NCBI GenBank assembly: GCA_016721315.1
Contig: JADKIL010000006.1
Location: forward strand, 213,201-277,200
Direction of reading: 5' to 3'
Length of the DNA stretch: 64,000 nucleotides
From: Candidatus Villigracilis vicinus
GTDB taxonomy: Bacteria > Chloroflexota > Anaerolineae > Anaerolineales > Villigracilaceae
Positions 15,725 to 24,202 of this stretch are shown piece after piece. Below the pieces are notes generated by a model that was not told the DNA's origin, made no database searches, and saw nothing but the letters and a program-made list of their open reading frames with translations. Position 1 is the first letter of the stretch, and every line of letters starts with the position of its first letter. A program made the position numbers and the translations under genes.

Positions 15725-18199
15725 ATGCCCGAAGCCAATGAAAGCAATCCTGAAAAAAAGCTTGAACCAGGGGGAAATCCGATCCCAGTTCCACGACCGG
15801 AAAAACCCCTGACGCCTTCAGTCGATTCCAATCAGGTGATGGACGCTGCTTCATCCAAAGCAACTTCGTCTAACCCCGCCTCCACAGGTGATGCCGCCAA
15901 GACTGCCGCAGCCACGGAGACCAAGGCAGGTAAAGCCAACCGCTCTGTAGATGATAAGGATTATGATGTAGACGGCTCTGGAAAAGACAGTAAGAATTTG
16001 CACCCCGAAGTAAGACCTCATGCTTTTGTTGTAATGCCATTCGGCAACAAAAAGGGTCCAGACGGTCACCCGTTCGACTTTAATGCAATTTACAAAACAC
16101 TGATCAAGCCTGCCATTGAAGATGCAGGTTTCGAGCCTTTCCGCGCCGATGAAGAGACCTCTTCAGGCGACATCCTTACAGACATGTTCCAAGAGTTACT
16201 GCTGGCAGACATGGTGGTTTGCGACCTAAGCATTGACAATGCCAATGCGTTCTACGAGTTAGGCATTCGCCACTCTTTACGCAAGCGAGGCGTGGTTCAC
16301 ATCCAGGCAGGACGCCCTTACATGCCTTTTGACGTATTCAACGTACGTACCCTGCCCTATCACATCACACCTGAAGGGGTACCCGACCCGATACATATCC
16401 GCAACGATATCAAAGCCGTTGCCCGGCTTATTCGCGATACGTGGGCGTCAGACCGAGATATGGTTCACAGCCCCATCTACAACCTGTTGACCGGTCTAAA
16501 AGAGCCAAACCGAAAAAGCCTGCAAACCCCGCTGGCAACCGGGTTCTGGCGCGAATACGAAGAATGGAAGGACCGGGTTACTGTTGCGCAACGCGATAAA
16601 CACATCGGCGACATCCTTCTGTTAACCGAAGAGATCCGCAATCCGCTCATCCGCGAAGATGCAGTTGCCGAAGTTGGCAGTGCCCTTTCGCGGCTGGGCC
16701 GTGACGAGCTGGCGTTAAAACAATATCGTGAAGGCATCAGCGTCAATGCTTCCAATTTGGAATTTCGACAGGAAGAAGCCTTCCACTTGAATCGGGTCGG
16801 GCGGGTAAACGAAGCCATTGTCAAGCTTGAGAATATTCTGAAAGATTACCCGGAAGACAATAAATCGATCTCGTATTTGGGGCGTATCTATAAAGAGATG
16901 TGGACGGGCGCGTGGCGTAAAGTGAATGATAAGAAAAAACGGCTGAAAGTGGCTTTCGATAGCTATCATTGGCTTATCCGATCCATTGAAATCTATATGA
17001 AGGGGTTTCAAGTCGACCTGCGCGACTATTACCCCGGCATCAACGCTTTCACCCTTTCCATGCTTGCCATTCATCTGGCAGATAAGTTTGACAACAAAAA
17101 GGCACCCGACCCGGATATCATTCGCATTCGAAAAAGGTTGAATGGTCTCCGAGAGACCCTGCAGTTCTGCCTTGAAAGCAGATTAAATCTCGATCAAGAT
17201 AATGCCGACTATTGGGCTCTCGTTTCTATGGCGGAACTGCGTTTATTCACATCCAACGACCTTCAAGAAGTGCTTCGTTCTTATCGCAAGGCAGTGACTG
17301 CCGTTCGGCGCGACCTGTTCTCCCTGCGTTCTTCTCTTCAACAATTGGAGATCATTCAATCGCTGGATGTGCGCCCTGAGTTCGTTTCTGCCTGCATAAA
17401 TTTGATCAAAGAAGAGATAAAGATCGCAAGCACGGGCGACGCAGGCAACATTGCCCAAGTGGACATTCGCCCCGGGTCCAAATCCAAAAGCGGACGAGCA
17501 CTCGTCTTCAGCGGCTACATGGTGGACTACACAGGGAAGGACAAGAAAACCTTCCCTTCAGAAAAAGAAGGCGAGATCCGGCAGGAGATTCGCAAGCGCG
17601 TGGAAAAGTTCAAGGCAACAGCCCTGGATCGGGCTTTTTTGGCAGGTTTATCTGCCGGGAGTGAAATCATATTCGCAGAAGTTTGCGCCGAAGCTGGCAT
17701 CAAGGTAAAAGTTTTCATGCCACACCCGGACTCTACCTACATTCGCAGGTTCGTTGCTCCGGCAGGAGAAGCCTGGGTTGACCGCTTCTACTCGATCCGC
17801 AATCACCCGCTGGTGGATGAGATCTACCAGATCGAGCACCTTGGGCAACCCAAAGATGGCGACAATTTATACGAGCGCAACTGCCGCTGGGCGATCTACT
17901 CAGCCATGGGTCGTGTTGGCATTGCCAACATGGAAATGGTCGCAGTGGCAAGTGATTTCATCAGCGACACCAAAGACCGCGATGTACTCCTCACCCGCTA
18001 CATGATCGACCTTATGCGCAACCTCGGCGGCAGGGTCGATGAGTTCATCAACCCTACAAAATACATTCGCAATGTGATCGACAGCGCCCTCGAACGCCTG
18101 ATCCTGCAAGGGGATGAAAACGCGCAGTCGGGAAAAAAGAGCGGCTCCAGTTCCACAAAATCCATTCGAAGAAAGCGCGTCGAGAAAAAGACGGAGTAA
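15725..18199 (+). CDS. DRHyd-like / TPR-S-like / SLOG-like three-domain signalling protein (copy 2)
   Basis: An 824-residue paralogue of the protein encoded at 11067, with AAAGGAAAAG upstream. A long disordered N-terminal tail rich in Pro, Ala, Lys and Thr (about 1-95) differs from copy 1. Then come the deoxyribosyltransferase-like domain (RPHAFVVMPFG, FEPFRADEET, DLSIDNANAFYELGIRHS), the helical TPR-S-like region and the SLOG-like domain (VFSGYMVDYTG, LAGLSAGSEIIFAEVCAEAG). The C-terminal tail is basic (RRKRVEKKTE). Core motifs are all kept, so both copies are probably active. It has its own promoter and terminator rather than sharing the SLATT operon. It may recognise a different signal or act with the divergent TIR gene. 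Function is inferred from domain families, not known. Confidence 0.7.
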   Translation: MPEANESNPEKKLEPGGNPIPVPRPEKPLTPSVDSNQVMDAASSKATSSNPASTGDAAKTAAATETKAGKANRSVDDKDYDVDGSGKDSKNLHPEVRPHAFVVMPFGNKKGPDGHPFDFNAIYKTLIKPAIEDAGFEPFRADEETSSGDILTDMFQELLLADMVVCDLSIDNANAFYELGIRHSLRKRGVVHIQAGRPYMPFDVFNVRTLPYHITPEGVPDPIHIRNDIKAVARLIRDTWASDRDMVHSPIYNLLTGLKEPNRKSLQTPLATGFWREYEEWKDRVTVAQRDKHIGDILLLTEEIRNPLIREDAVAEVGSALSRLGRDELALKQYREGISVNASNLEFRQEEAFHLNRVGRVNEAIVKLENILKDYPEDNKSISYLGRIYKEMWTGAWRKVNDKKKRLKVAFDSYHWLIRSIEIYMKGFQVDLRDYYPGINAFTLSMLAIHLADKFDNKKAPDPDIIRIRKRLNGLRETLQFCLESRLNLDQDNADYWALVSMAELRLFTSNDLQEVLRSYRKAVTAVRRDLFSLRSSLQQLEIIQSLDVRPEFVSACINLIKEEIKIASTGDAGNIAQVDIRPGSKSKSGRALVFSGYMVDYTGKDKKTFPSEKEGEIRQEIRKRVEKFKATALDRAFLAGLSAGSEIIFAEVCAEAGIKVKVFMPHPDSTYIRRFVAPAGEAWVDRFYSIRNHPLVDEIYQIEHLGQPKDGDNLYERNCRWAIYSAMGRVGIANMEMVAVASDFISDTKDRDVLLTRYMIDLMRNLGGRVDEFINPTKYIRNVIDSALERLILQGDENAQSGKKSGSSSTKSIRRKRVEKKTE

Positions 18200-18202
18200 C
18201 AC

Positions 18203-18232
18203 AAGAGACCCGCTGATACGAGCGGGTCTCTT
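18203..18232 (+). terminator. Rho-independent terminator
   Basis: Perfect 12-bp stem AAGAGACCCGCT / AGCGGGTCTCTT with loop GATACG, followed by TTCTTCT. It ends the copy-2 gene. The next gene starts only 16 bases later with no ribosome-binding site. Confidence 0.8.
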
Positions 18233-18248
18233 CTTCTCGAATTCATCC

Positions 18249-18848
18249 ATGAACAAACTTTTTGTCATCGTTGGCGCAAGCGGCGTGGGCAAGACCACAC
18301 TCATGAACGCTCTGCTGAGACACTATGAATGTGCAATTGCCTACGAACAACATAATGAACGTCCCTTTCAAGCGCTCTTCAAACAGGATGCCCACTACGC
18401 GCTTGCCAATCAGGTGGATTATCTGCTCATGCGTGCCGAGCAGGAACGCGATCTGCGCTCGGGAGACAAGCCAGCTTTAATGGATGGCGGGCTGGATCTC
18501 GATTTTTACGGATTCACACGCCTCTTTCACACCCGGGGCTGGCTCAGCGCTGCCGAGTTTGACCTGTGCCGACGCCTGCATGCACTCACCCGTCAACTAC
18601 TGCCGCCGCCAGACCTCATCATTACTCTAAGCGCGGATGCGAATACCATCCGCGAACGATTGGCTTCGAGAAACAGAATCAATATTGCATCGGGCGAAGA
18701 TGCGGAGCTTTTAGAGTCGTATGTGGCAGACTGGTTGAAAACGGTTTCCGAGTCGCACATCCTGCGGTTGGACGTTTCAAAGGAAAATAGGGAGTACTCC
18801 ACAAGCATTCCCATCATCCTTGATAAAATCAGGGGCATACGAGGCTGA
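18249..18848 (+). CDS. Deoxynucleoside kinase-like P-loop protein
   Basis: Start chosen at ATG 18249 (199 residues), because the P-loop follows at once (VIVGASGVGKTT, residues 6-17). An upstream in-frame extension from 18114 runs antisense-like through the previous gene and its terminator. The protein has the layout of the dNK family: P-loop, a central MDGGLDLDFYGFTRLFHTRGW segment (at the place of the ERS/FA..Y substrate region), PPPDLIITLSADANTIRERLASRNR (lid and Arg motif). It would phosphorylate a deoxynucleoside with ATP, though the ERS motif is altered, so the substrate is uncertain. There is no Shine-Dalgarno. Its TGA is followed directly by the ATG of the methyltransferase gene, so the genes are translationally coupled. 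Confidence 0.65.
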   Translation: MNKLFVIVGASGVGKTTLMNALLRHYECAIAYEQHNERPFQALFKQDAHYALANQVDYLLMRAEQERDLRSGDKPALMDGGLDLDFYGFTRLFHTRGWLSAAEFDLCRRLHALTRQLLPPPDLIITLSADANTIRERLASRNRINIASGEDAELLESYVADWLKTVSESHILRLDVSKENREYSTSIPIILDKIRGIRG

Positions 18849-19736
18849 ATGGAAAACATTGATGAACTGAAGCACCAAACCAACGGCAAGCCAACCTATA
18901 AACTGACCCAGGCGAATGTTTATGTTTCGCCGGGAGGGTTTCACTACATTGACCATCTTGACCCGATGGAAGAAGTTTCGCCAACGATCGACGGCAGCGG
19001 GCTGACCGATGCCGAGGTGACCTACATTGAGAAGTCTTTGCAATCGAATCCCGAGAGGCTGGATAATCAATTGGCAGCAGTAAAGCGGCATCTGACCATT
19101 GCGGGTAAGAAGGCGCTGGATATCGGCTGCGGAGGCGGGCTGTTCCTGGCACAGTTGAAGGCGGCGGGCGCAAATGTTACCGGCGTTGAGTTAAGTGATA
19201 CGCGCGCGTTCTATGCAAAGACCAAATACGGTTTTGAAGTGGTCAAGCGCACCATCGAAGATGAATATTGGAAAAACTTTTATGGTAGCTTCGATATTGT
19301 TACGCTGTGGGATGTGATCGAGCATGTCAATTACCCCATGGCAACCGTGCAGGCAGCGGCAAGGATGCTCAAACCAGGCGGTATTCTACTGATAGATACG
19401 CCCTGCCGCGATGCGTTCTATCATCGCTTTGGCGAATTCACCTACAAGCTCTCAGGCGGGAGATTCCCGACCTTTTTGAATACGATGTATTCGGCAAAAC
19501 CTTTCGGGCACAAACAGATCCTTTCGCTCACTGAGATGAAAGGACTGTTCGAAGCGGCTGGCTTGGAAGTAGCAGAGTTGAAGCGTTTTCATGAACTTTC
19601 ATTCCCCTATAGTTTTTATTTAAAAAAGTTGCTGCGGTCTGAGCTGTTGGTGAAGGTGCTGCTGCCATTCGTTCACATCTTTTTCGTGATCTTTCCCATC
19701 CGCAACAAGATGCTGGCGATCGGAAGGAAAGTATAA
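18849..19736 (+). CDS. Class I SAM-dependent methyltransferase
   Basis: A 295-residue protein beginning immediately after the stop of the kinase-like gene. Residues about 90-115 form the SAM-binding motif I (ALDIGCGGGLFLAQL) followed by acidic strand 2 (VTGVELS). Motif II/III is FDIVTLWDVIEHVNYP, then LKPGGILLIDTPC, typical of Methyltransf_23/UbiG-like enzymes acting on small molecules or glycans. The C-terminus contains a hydrophobic amphipathic stretch (LLVKVLLPFVHIFFVIFPI) that may contact the membrane. The N-terminal 60 residues include YVSPGGFHYIDHLDP, a leader common to glycan or lipid-associated methyltransferases. The substrate is unknown. It is coupled to the next gene (TAA then ATG with no gap). 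Confidence 0.8.
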   Translation: MENIDELKHQTNGKPTYKLTQANVYVSPGGFHYIDHLDPMEEVSPTIDGSGLTDAEVTYIEKSLQSNPERLDNQLAAVKRHLTIAGKKALDIGCGGGLFLAQLKAAGANVTGVELSDTRAFYAKTKYGFEVVKRTIEDEYWKNFYGSFDIVTLWDVIEHVNYPMATVQAAARMLKPGGILLIDTPCRDAFYHRFGEFTYKLSGGRFPTFLNTMYSAKPFGHKQILSLTEMKGLFEAAGLEVAELKRFHELSFPYSFYLKKLLRSELLVKVLLPFVHIFFVIFPIRNKMLAIGRKV

Positions 19737-20195
19737 ATGGTGACCCTGCGAGCCGTGACTACAGATGACCTGCCTTTTTTCTTTGCATATCAGTTGGATG
19801 AACAAGCGGTTGAAATGACGGGCTTTCCACCCCGGAATAAAGATTCATTTGATGCACATTGGTCCAAGATTCTGGCAGATGAGAACATCTTTATCCAAAC
19901 CGTTTTATACGAAGGACAAGTAGCTGGTAGTATTCTTAGCTTTGTCATTCAGGGGGAACGGGAGGTCGGGTATTGGCTGGGCAGGGAGTTTTGGGGTAAA
20001 GGCATTGCCTCTGAAGCGCTGAGGCAATTTCTATTTCAAGTAACACAACGTCCGCTGTTTGGGCGGGTGGCGCAGAAAAACCCAGCTTCGAAACGTGTCC
20101 TGGAAAAATGCGGTTTCCACGTCATCGGTGAAGATAAATGGACTCCGCCCACGGGTTCGGAAGAAGTTTTGGAATTCGTATTACGGTTGGAATGA
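19737..20195 (+). CDS. GNAT-family N-acetyltransferase
   Basis: A 152-residue protein of the RimJ/RimL type. It starts with VTLRAVTTDDLPFFFAYQLD and has EVGYWLGREFWGKGIASEAL, the acetyl-CoA pyrophosphate loop with motif A (xxGKGxA). It closes with NPASKRVLEKCGFHVIGEDKW, the usual motif B. The acceptor may be a protein N-terminus, an amino acid or an antibiotic; it cannot be told from sequence. It begins directly after the methyltransferase stop, and its own TGA overlaps the ATG of the next gene (ATGA at 20192-20195), showing a coupled operon. Confidence 0.85.
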   Translation: MVTLRAVTTDDLPFFFAYQLDEQAVEMTGFPPRNKDSFDAHWSKILADENIFIQTVLYEGQVAGSILSFVIQGEREVGYWLGREFWGKGIASEALRQFLFQVTQRPLFGRVAQKNPASKRVLEKCGFHVIGEDKWTPPTGSEEVLEFVLRLE

Positions 20196-20590
20196 AAACT
20201 GCGTTCAACGCCTATCTTAAAGAGCTTGCCGCCAGAACCCTGCAAAACGGCGGCACGGCATCAAAGCCAGCTACTTGTGAATTCCTCCCCGATCAGGATG
20301 TGTGGAGTTTTCCAAAATATCCGGCAAAGACCGCCATTCTTCCGCCTACGATCAATTTACTCAGCGAGCTGCGTGACTTCATTACCCGGAATGAGGCTTT
20401 CCTCAACGAGGCTGATTGCTGGCTGGGCACCTGGATCAACCCGCAGACAGGTAATTTTTATTTCGACGTTGCAACAGGCATCGCAGACCTTGAAACAGCG
20501 AAACGCAAAGCAATTCAGGCAGGCAAAGCAGACGGCAGAGAGATTGTGGCAATGTTCAATGCCAAAAGAAATAAGACGGTATTTCTCTGA
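20192..20590 (+). CDS. Hypothetical protein at the end of a coupled operon
   Basis: Start taken at ATG 20192, which overlaps the stop of the acetyltransferase gene (ATGA), giving 132 residues. No membrane segment or signal peptide. The C-terminal half reads WLGTWINPQTGNFYFDVATG, then two Ala/Lys-rich helices and REIVAMFNAKRNKTVFL. This kind of segment is seen in small bacterial and phage proteins without assigned function. The motif WxGTWxNPxTGxxYFDV could be a small beta domain. Its overlap with the GNAT gene suggests the four products act together or are at least co-expressed. Confidence 0.55.
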   Translation: MKTAFNAYLKELAARTLQNGGTASKPATCEFLPDQDVWSFPKYPAKTAILPPTINLLSELRDFITRNEAFLNEADCWLGTWINPQTGNFYFDVATGIADLETAKRKAIQAGKADGREIVAMFNAKRNKTVFL

Positions 20591-20640
20591 ACGAATTAGG
20601 CTTCAGTATTCCCCGGCAATCAACTTTTATCAGATCATAT

Positions 20641-21393
20641 TTAACGAACATCCACCTGCATAAGATATGCGATCACCTGCCGCAGACCCCAAAATGGAAT
20701 CAACAAAACAAGGTGGACGATATTACTGAGCGCAAACAGCAAAGCGACTGAACGTAACAATGGATCCAAAACGGGGGCAAGGTTATTCAGCATCCACGTC
20801 CCTGCGCCGGAGAGGATCGCAAGCGTGAGCAAAGCGCCCACCCACAACCCAAGCGGCAGCCAGGCATGCCGATCCGACTCAGAAGGCAGCATGGTGCTGG
20901 ATACGGCAAAGGTCAAATAGAACCAAAGAAAGAAATCCGGCACAGAAGGCAGCAGCCCCACCCCCATCAGAAATAACTTCATCTGCCCATTGCTCAACAC
21001 ATGCCAGAGCGCATCCAGCCGCAACTGGATCACGCCTGCATACGCCACGAATGCCGTCCCGGCAATGATAGGCGCCAGCCCGATCAGCGAATCGCGCAGG
21101 ATGTCTGTCCTTTCTGTTTCCACATAACCGAGTTGCAAATGTCCATCTCCCAGTGCCTGCGGAATGATGGAAAAACCGCCGGTACGCACACCTAATATCT
21201 TCGCCGCAACAAAATGGCTCAGCTCATGCAAAAACACACCAGGCAGGAATAATGCTGAGAACAAGGCGATCGTCAATGGTCTGCTGCGAGTTACAAGAAA
21301 AAGGATGATCTGAATTTCACGATGCAAAAAACGCTGGAGGTATACCAGCGGCAAAAGCATGCAAACAAGCCAAAGTAAACCAGTGAACTGCAT
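20641..21393 (-). CDS. M50-like membrane-embedded zinc protease
   Basis: A 250-residue polytopic protein with about six hydrophobic segments. The second contains FLHELSHFVAAKILG (His56, Glu57, His60), an HExxH site inside a membrane helix as in site-2 proteases. A later PSVPDFFLWF in the fourth segment could supply the Asp metal ligand. No PDZ or CBS domain is present, so this is a minimal M50 member. The substrate is unknown. No clear ribosome-binding site is seen before the ATG. Its neighbours are an unrelated plus-strand operon and tpiA upstream, separated by an imperfect hairpin. Confidence 0.7.
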   Translation of the reverse strand: MQFTGLLWLVCMLLPLVYLQRFLHREIQIILFLVTRSRPLTIALFSALFLPGVFLHELSHFVAAKILGVRTGGFSIIPQALGDGHLQLGYVETERTDILRDSLIGLAPIIAGTAFVAYAGVIQLRLDALWHVLSNGQMKLFLMGVGLLPSVPDFFLWFYLTFAVSSTMLPSESDRHAWLPLGLWVGALLTLAILSGAGTWMLNNLAPVLDPLLRSVALLFALSNIVHLVLLIPFWGLRQVIAYLMQVDVR

Positions 21394-21417
21394 TTAAAAA
21401 ATCTCACTGACAAAGGC

Positions 21418-21455
21418 AAAGGTCACAGAGAATTTTCCTGATCTCCGTGACCTTT
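21418..21455. repeat. Imperfect inverted repeat, possible dispersed repeat/terminator
   Basis: Arms 21418-21431 and 21442-21455 (AAAGGTCAC.GAGA / TCTC.GTGACCTTT, one mismatch), followed by TGTGGTCTTTGTGCC. It lies between tpiA and the M50-like gene. The phrase resembles GTGACCTTTGTGG-type intergenic repeats found in many bacterial genomes. It could terminate tpiA. Confidence 0.4.
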
Positions 21456-21489
21456 GTGGTCTTTGTGCCAAATTCTTTTATGATTTCGA

Positions 21490-22251
21490 TTAAGCAGAGC
21501 CCGCCGCGCGCGCAATGGCGATGAACTCATCCACCTTCAGGCTCGCGCCGCCGACCAGAGCACCGTCAATATCCGGCTGGGAGAAAAATTCCGCAGCGTT
21601 GGAAGCGGTCACCGAACCGCCATACAGGATGCGGATCGCCTGAGCTGTTTCTGCGCCGAAAAGTTCGCTCAGAACCGGCCGGATCATCCCGCCGTGGACG
21701 CCCTGTGCATTTTCGCCGCTGGAAGCCTTGCCTGTGCCGATCGCCCAGACTGGTTCATACGCAACAACGATACGTGAGGCGAAGTCTGCAGAAACGCCTT
21801 GTAACCCCTGCCGGGTTTGTGAAGCGACAACCTCGGCAGTCTGCCCGGCTTCATACTGCGCCAAGGTCTCACCCACGCACACGATGGGCGTGAGATCGGC
21901 TTTCTGCGCCGCGAGCAATTTCTTGTTGACCGTTTCATTCGTTTCGCCAAAATAAGTACGGCGTTCTGAGTGACCCAGAATCACATACCCGCAAAGTTCC
22001 CTCACCATGGCTGGGGCGACCTCACCTGTGAAAGCGCCTTTTTCTTCCCAATGCATGTTCTGCGCGCCAAGACCGATCCCGGTCGCTGCGAGCATTTGCG
22101 AAGCGGTCATTAAAGACAGATACGGCGGGCAAACTACCCGCTCAACACTATTAACTTCATTCAAACCACCAGAAAGTGCGGAGAGCAATTCTTTCGTCTC
22201 CGCAATATTTTTGTTCATCTTCCAATTACCGGCTACAAACGGTTTTCTCAT
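21490..22251 (-). CDS. tpiA: Triosephosphate isomerase
   Basis: A 253-residue TIM barrel that interconverts dihydroxyacetone phosphate and glyceraldehyde 3-phosphate in glycolysis. Motifs present: AGNWKMN (catalytic Lys), YVILGHSERR (electrophilic His), AYEPVWAIGTGK (catalytic Glu and loop 6), ILYGGSV and GALVGGASL (phosphate-binding loops). The length is typical. The ribosome-binding site AGGAG overlaps the TAG stop of the upstream Ser/Thr kinase gene, with the ATG 8 bases after the kinase stop, so translation is coupled. gap and pgk lie nearby on the same strand, forming a glycolysis cluster. Confidence 0.97.
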   Translation of the reverse strand: MRKPFVAGNWKMNKNIAETKELLSALSGGLNEVNSVERVVCPPYLSLMTASQMLAATGIGLGAQNMHWEEKGAFTGEVAPAMVRELCGYVILGHSERRTYFGETNETVNKKLLAAQKADLTPIVCVGETLAQYEAGQTAEVVASQTRQGLQGVSADFASRIVVAYEPVWAIGTGKASSGENAQGVHGGMIRPVLSELFGAETAQAIRILYGGSVTASNAAEFFSQPDIDGALVGGASLKVDEFIAIARAAGSA

Positions 22252-22259
22252 GCATTCTC

Positions 22260-24062
22260 CTATTGGATCGTTGTTAGTAATTTGCCAGCCATCTCCCGCA
22301 GCCAGGGCGGTGCCCCCAAGTCTGAGGATAATGACAGCAAAAGGGTTTTAGCTGTTTCGCGGCTGCCCACTTTCATTTCGATCTCTGCCTTGAGCAAAAA
22401 AGCTTCGTACATATCCGGCATCAGCTTTTGAGCATTTGCGAGATTTAATTTTGCGTCATCCACGCTGCCGTTATACAAGGCGTATCGTCCGCGGGCAATG
22501 TACCCAAGTGGAAGGTCGGCGCTATCGATCCGCTCGAAGAAAACGAGTAAAGGCATTTCCTTCTCGGAAGCAGCTTTATAGACCGCCTCATGCATTCCAT
22601 CGCGGACTTCCATGGGAATGTTTTCCGCACGACCGGCAATTCCAGCCAGCCGCATGTACATCCCTGCGGCAGGGATCCATGCTTCACGGGACTTGAATTC
22701 CTGCACCGCAGTCATGTAAAAATCTTTATTGGAAGGACCAGCAAGATTGGCAGCCTGCGCCAGCGCTTCGTAAGACGGATTTTTTTGACCGTCATCCCAA
22801 AGAGCAAGGGAGAGTTGCAAGTGTGCGTTCGCGTTTCCCGGATCCTTCGCCACTTCTTCACGAGCAGCAGCGACGGTTGGCGAATCACTGCTCGGCGTCA
22901 GAGGCGGGAGCATTGTTTGAGTCGCATCAGGTGGTACGTCCACGACAGGAGTAGAAACAGCCGGAGTAGCGATCGCTTGCGTTGCCCGTGCAGGACGAAT
23001 AGGCAGAATGCCTGGATAGTTACGCAGTGCAAAAAATGCTACAACACAACCAAGGATGACGACCAGCCCGCCTGCCGCCCACATCCACCCGGTATTTTTT
23101 TTGGAGGTTTGCTTGGGTAATGATTTGGCGGCAATCGCAGTCCTGGCATCCAAACCGGGCTTTTGTTGGGCTTTGGAGGCATCGCGCAAACCGGCAGGGC
23201 GCATCTTAATGGATGTACCTTGCATGGGAATACCTGAATCGATCCAGGCTTGTTTGAAAGCGTCCATTAGAATTTCAACGGATTCGTAACGGTCGAGCCG
23301 GTCTTTGGCAAGCGCCTTCATCAACACGCGTTCCACCGCTTCCGGCACCGTCGAATTTACGACCCGCGGAAGAGGCAGGGGTGAATAGATATGGTCGTGA
23401 ATAATGGAAAACGGAGTATCAGCAGTAAAAGGAACCCGCCCCACCACCATTTCATACAACATGACACCTAAAGAATAGATATCCGTTTTGTTATCGAGAT
23501 CTTTCTTCCCCATGGCTTGTTCGGGCGAAATATATTGCGGCGTGCCCATGATCGAATCTGCAGAAAGTGTAGATTCGCCATCTTGAGCAATACGCGCCAG
23601 ACCAAAATCCGCCAGATATATAACACCGTCAGTTGAGATCAGCACATTCGATGGCTTGATATCGCGGTGCAACACGCCCTGCCGATGTGCATACGCCAAA
23701 GCCGAACCGACCGAATCCACAACCTGCTCGATCTCAACCGCAGAAAGCGGACCTTGATTTAAGCGGGCTTTGAGCGTATCGCCTTCGATGAACTTCATCA
23801 CCAAATATGGGCGTCCCTCGTGCTCAGCATAATCGTACACTGGCACAATGTTCGAGTGTTCCAACCGCGCCACGACCCGGGCTTCCCGCTGAAAACGGCT
23901 GATGAAGGTCGAATCTCCATTAAATGCCTGATGCAGCACCTTCAGCGCAACATACCGATCCAGGGCGGCATGATAGGCTTTGTACACAGAGGCCATCCCC
24001 CCCTGCCCCAATTGCTCCATCACTTGATATGGACCGACGTTCGCGCCCGGCTTGAATGACAT
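22260..24062 (-). CDS. Ser/Thr protein kinase with membrane segment and TPR-like C-terminal domain
   Basis: Start set at ATG 24062 (600 residues), where GCGGAGAAG lies at correct distance; upstream in-frame codons have no such site. The kinase domain (about 10-275) has GQGGMASVYKA, catalytic Lys41, HRDIKPSN (Asp134), DFG (152-154) and GTPQYISPEQ. A proline/basic linker leads to one transmembrane helix (about 335-357), then a Thr/Pro stalk and a 200-residue TPR-like domain with repeated A-(x)n-LxLA patterns, which would be outside the cell. Such receptors phosphorylate cytoplasmic Ser/Thr residues in response to an external cue. The stop codon overlaps the ribosome-binding site of tpiA, tying this kinase to glycolysis gene expression. 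Confidence 0.9.
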   Translation of the reverse strand: MSFKPGANVGPYQVMEQLGQGGMASVYKAYHAALDRYVALKVLHQAFNGDSTFISRFQREARVVARLEHSNIVPVYDYAEHEGRPYLVMKFIEGDTLKARLNQGPLSAVEIEQVVDSVGSALAYAHRQGVLHRDIKPSNVLISTDGVIYLADFGLARIAQDGESTLSADSIMGTPQYISPEQAMGKKDLDNKTDIYSLGVMLYEMVVGRVPFTADTPFSIIHDHIYSPLPLPRVVNSTVPEAVERVLMKALAKDRLDRYESVEILMDAFKQAWIDSGIPMQGTSIKMRPAGLRDASKAQQKPGLDARTAIAAKSLPKQTSKKNTGWMWAAGGLVVILGCVVAFFALRNYPGILPIRPARATQAIATPAVSTPVVDVPPDATQTMLPPLTPSSDSPTVAAAREEVAKDPGNANAHLQLSLALWDDGQKNPSYEALAQAANLAGPSNKDFYMTAVQEFKSREAWIPAAGMYMRLAGIAGRAENIPMEVRDGMHEAVYKAASEKEMPLLVFFERIDSADLPLGYIARGRYALYNGSVDDAKLNLANAQKLMPDMYEAFLLKAEIEMKVGSRETAKTLLLSLSSDLGAPPWLREMAGKLLTTIQ

Positions 24063-24157
24063 ACACTTCTCCGCAGAATTATTTCCCCCCATTATAGCCG
24101 AGCCTGCCAAGCTTCGGTTATACCTGTGTAAATTGTTTGCAAACTGTCATTAAATTG

Positions 24158-24190
24158 AAAAGCGGACGGGGTTGAGACCCGTCCGCTTTT
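24158..24190 (-). terminator. Rho-independent terminator
   Basis: Perfect 13-bp stem (24158-24170 / 24178-24190) with loop GTTGAGA and A/T runs at both ends. It lies between the poly-Cys membrane protein gene (ending 24203) and the kinase gene, so it ends the former. Confidence 0.8.
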
Positions 24191-24202
24191 AGAAAATATG
24201 GA

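Noticed and set aside
18114..18248. Upstream in-frame extension of the deoxynucleoside kinase-like gene to 18114.
   Set aside because: It overlaps the end of the DRHyd-SLOG gene and the terminator, and the P-loop begins immediately after the ATG at 18249.
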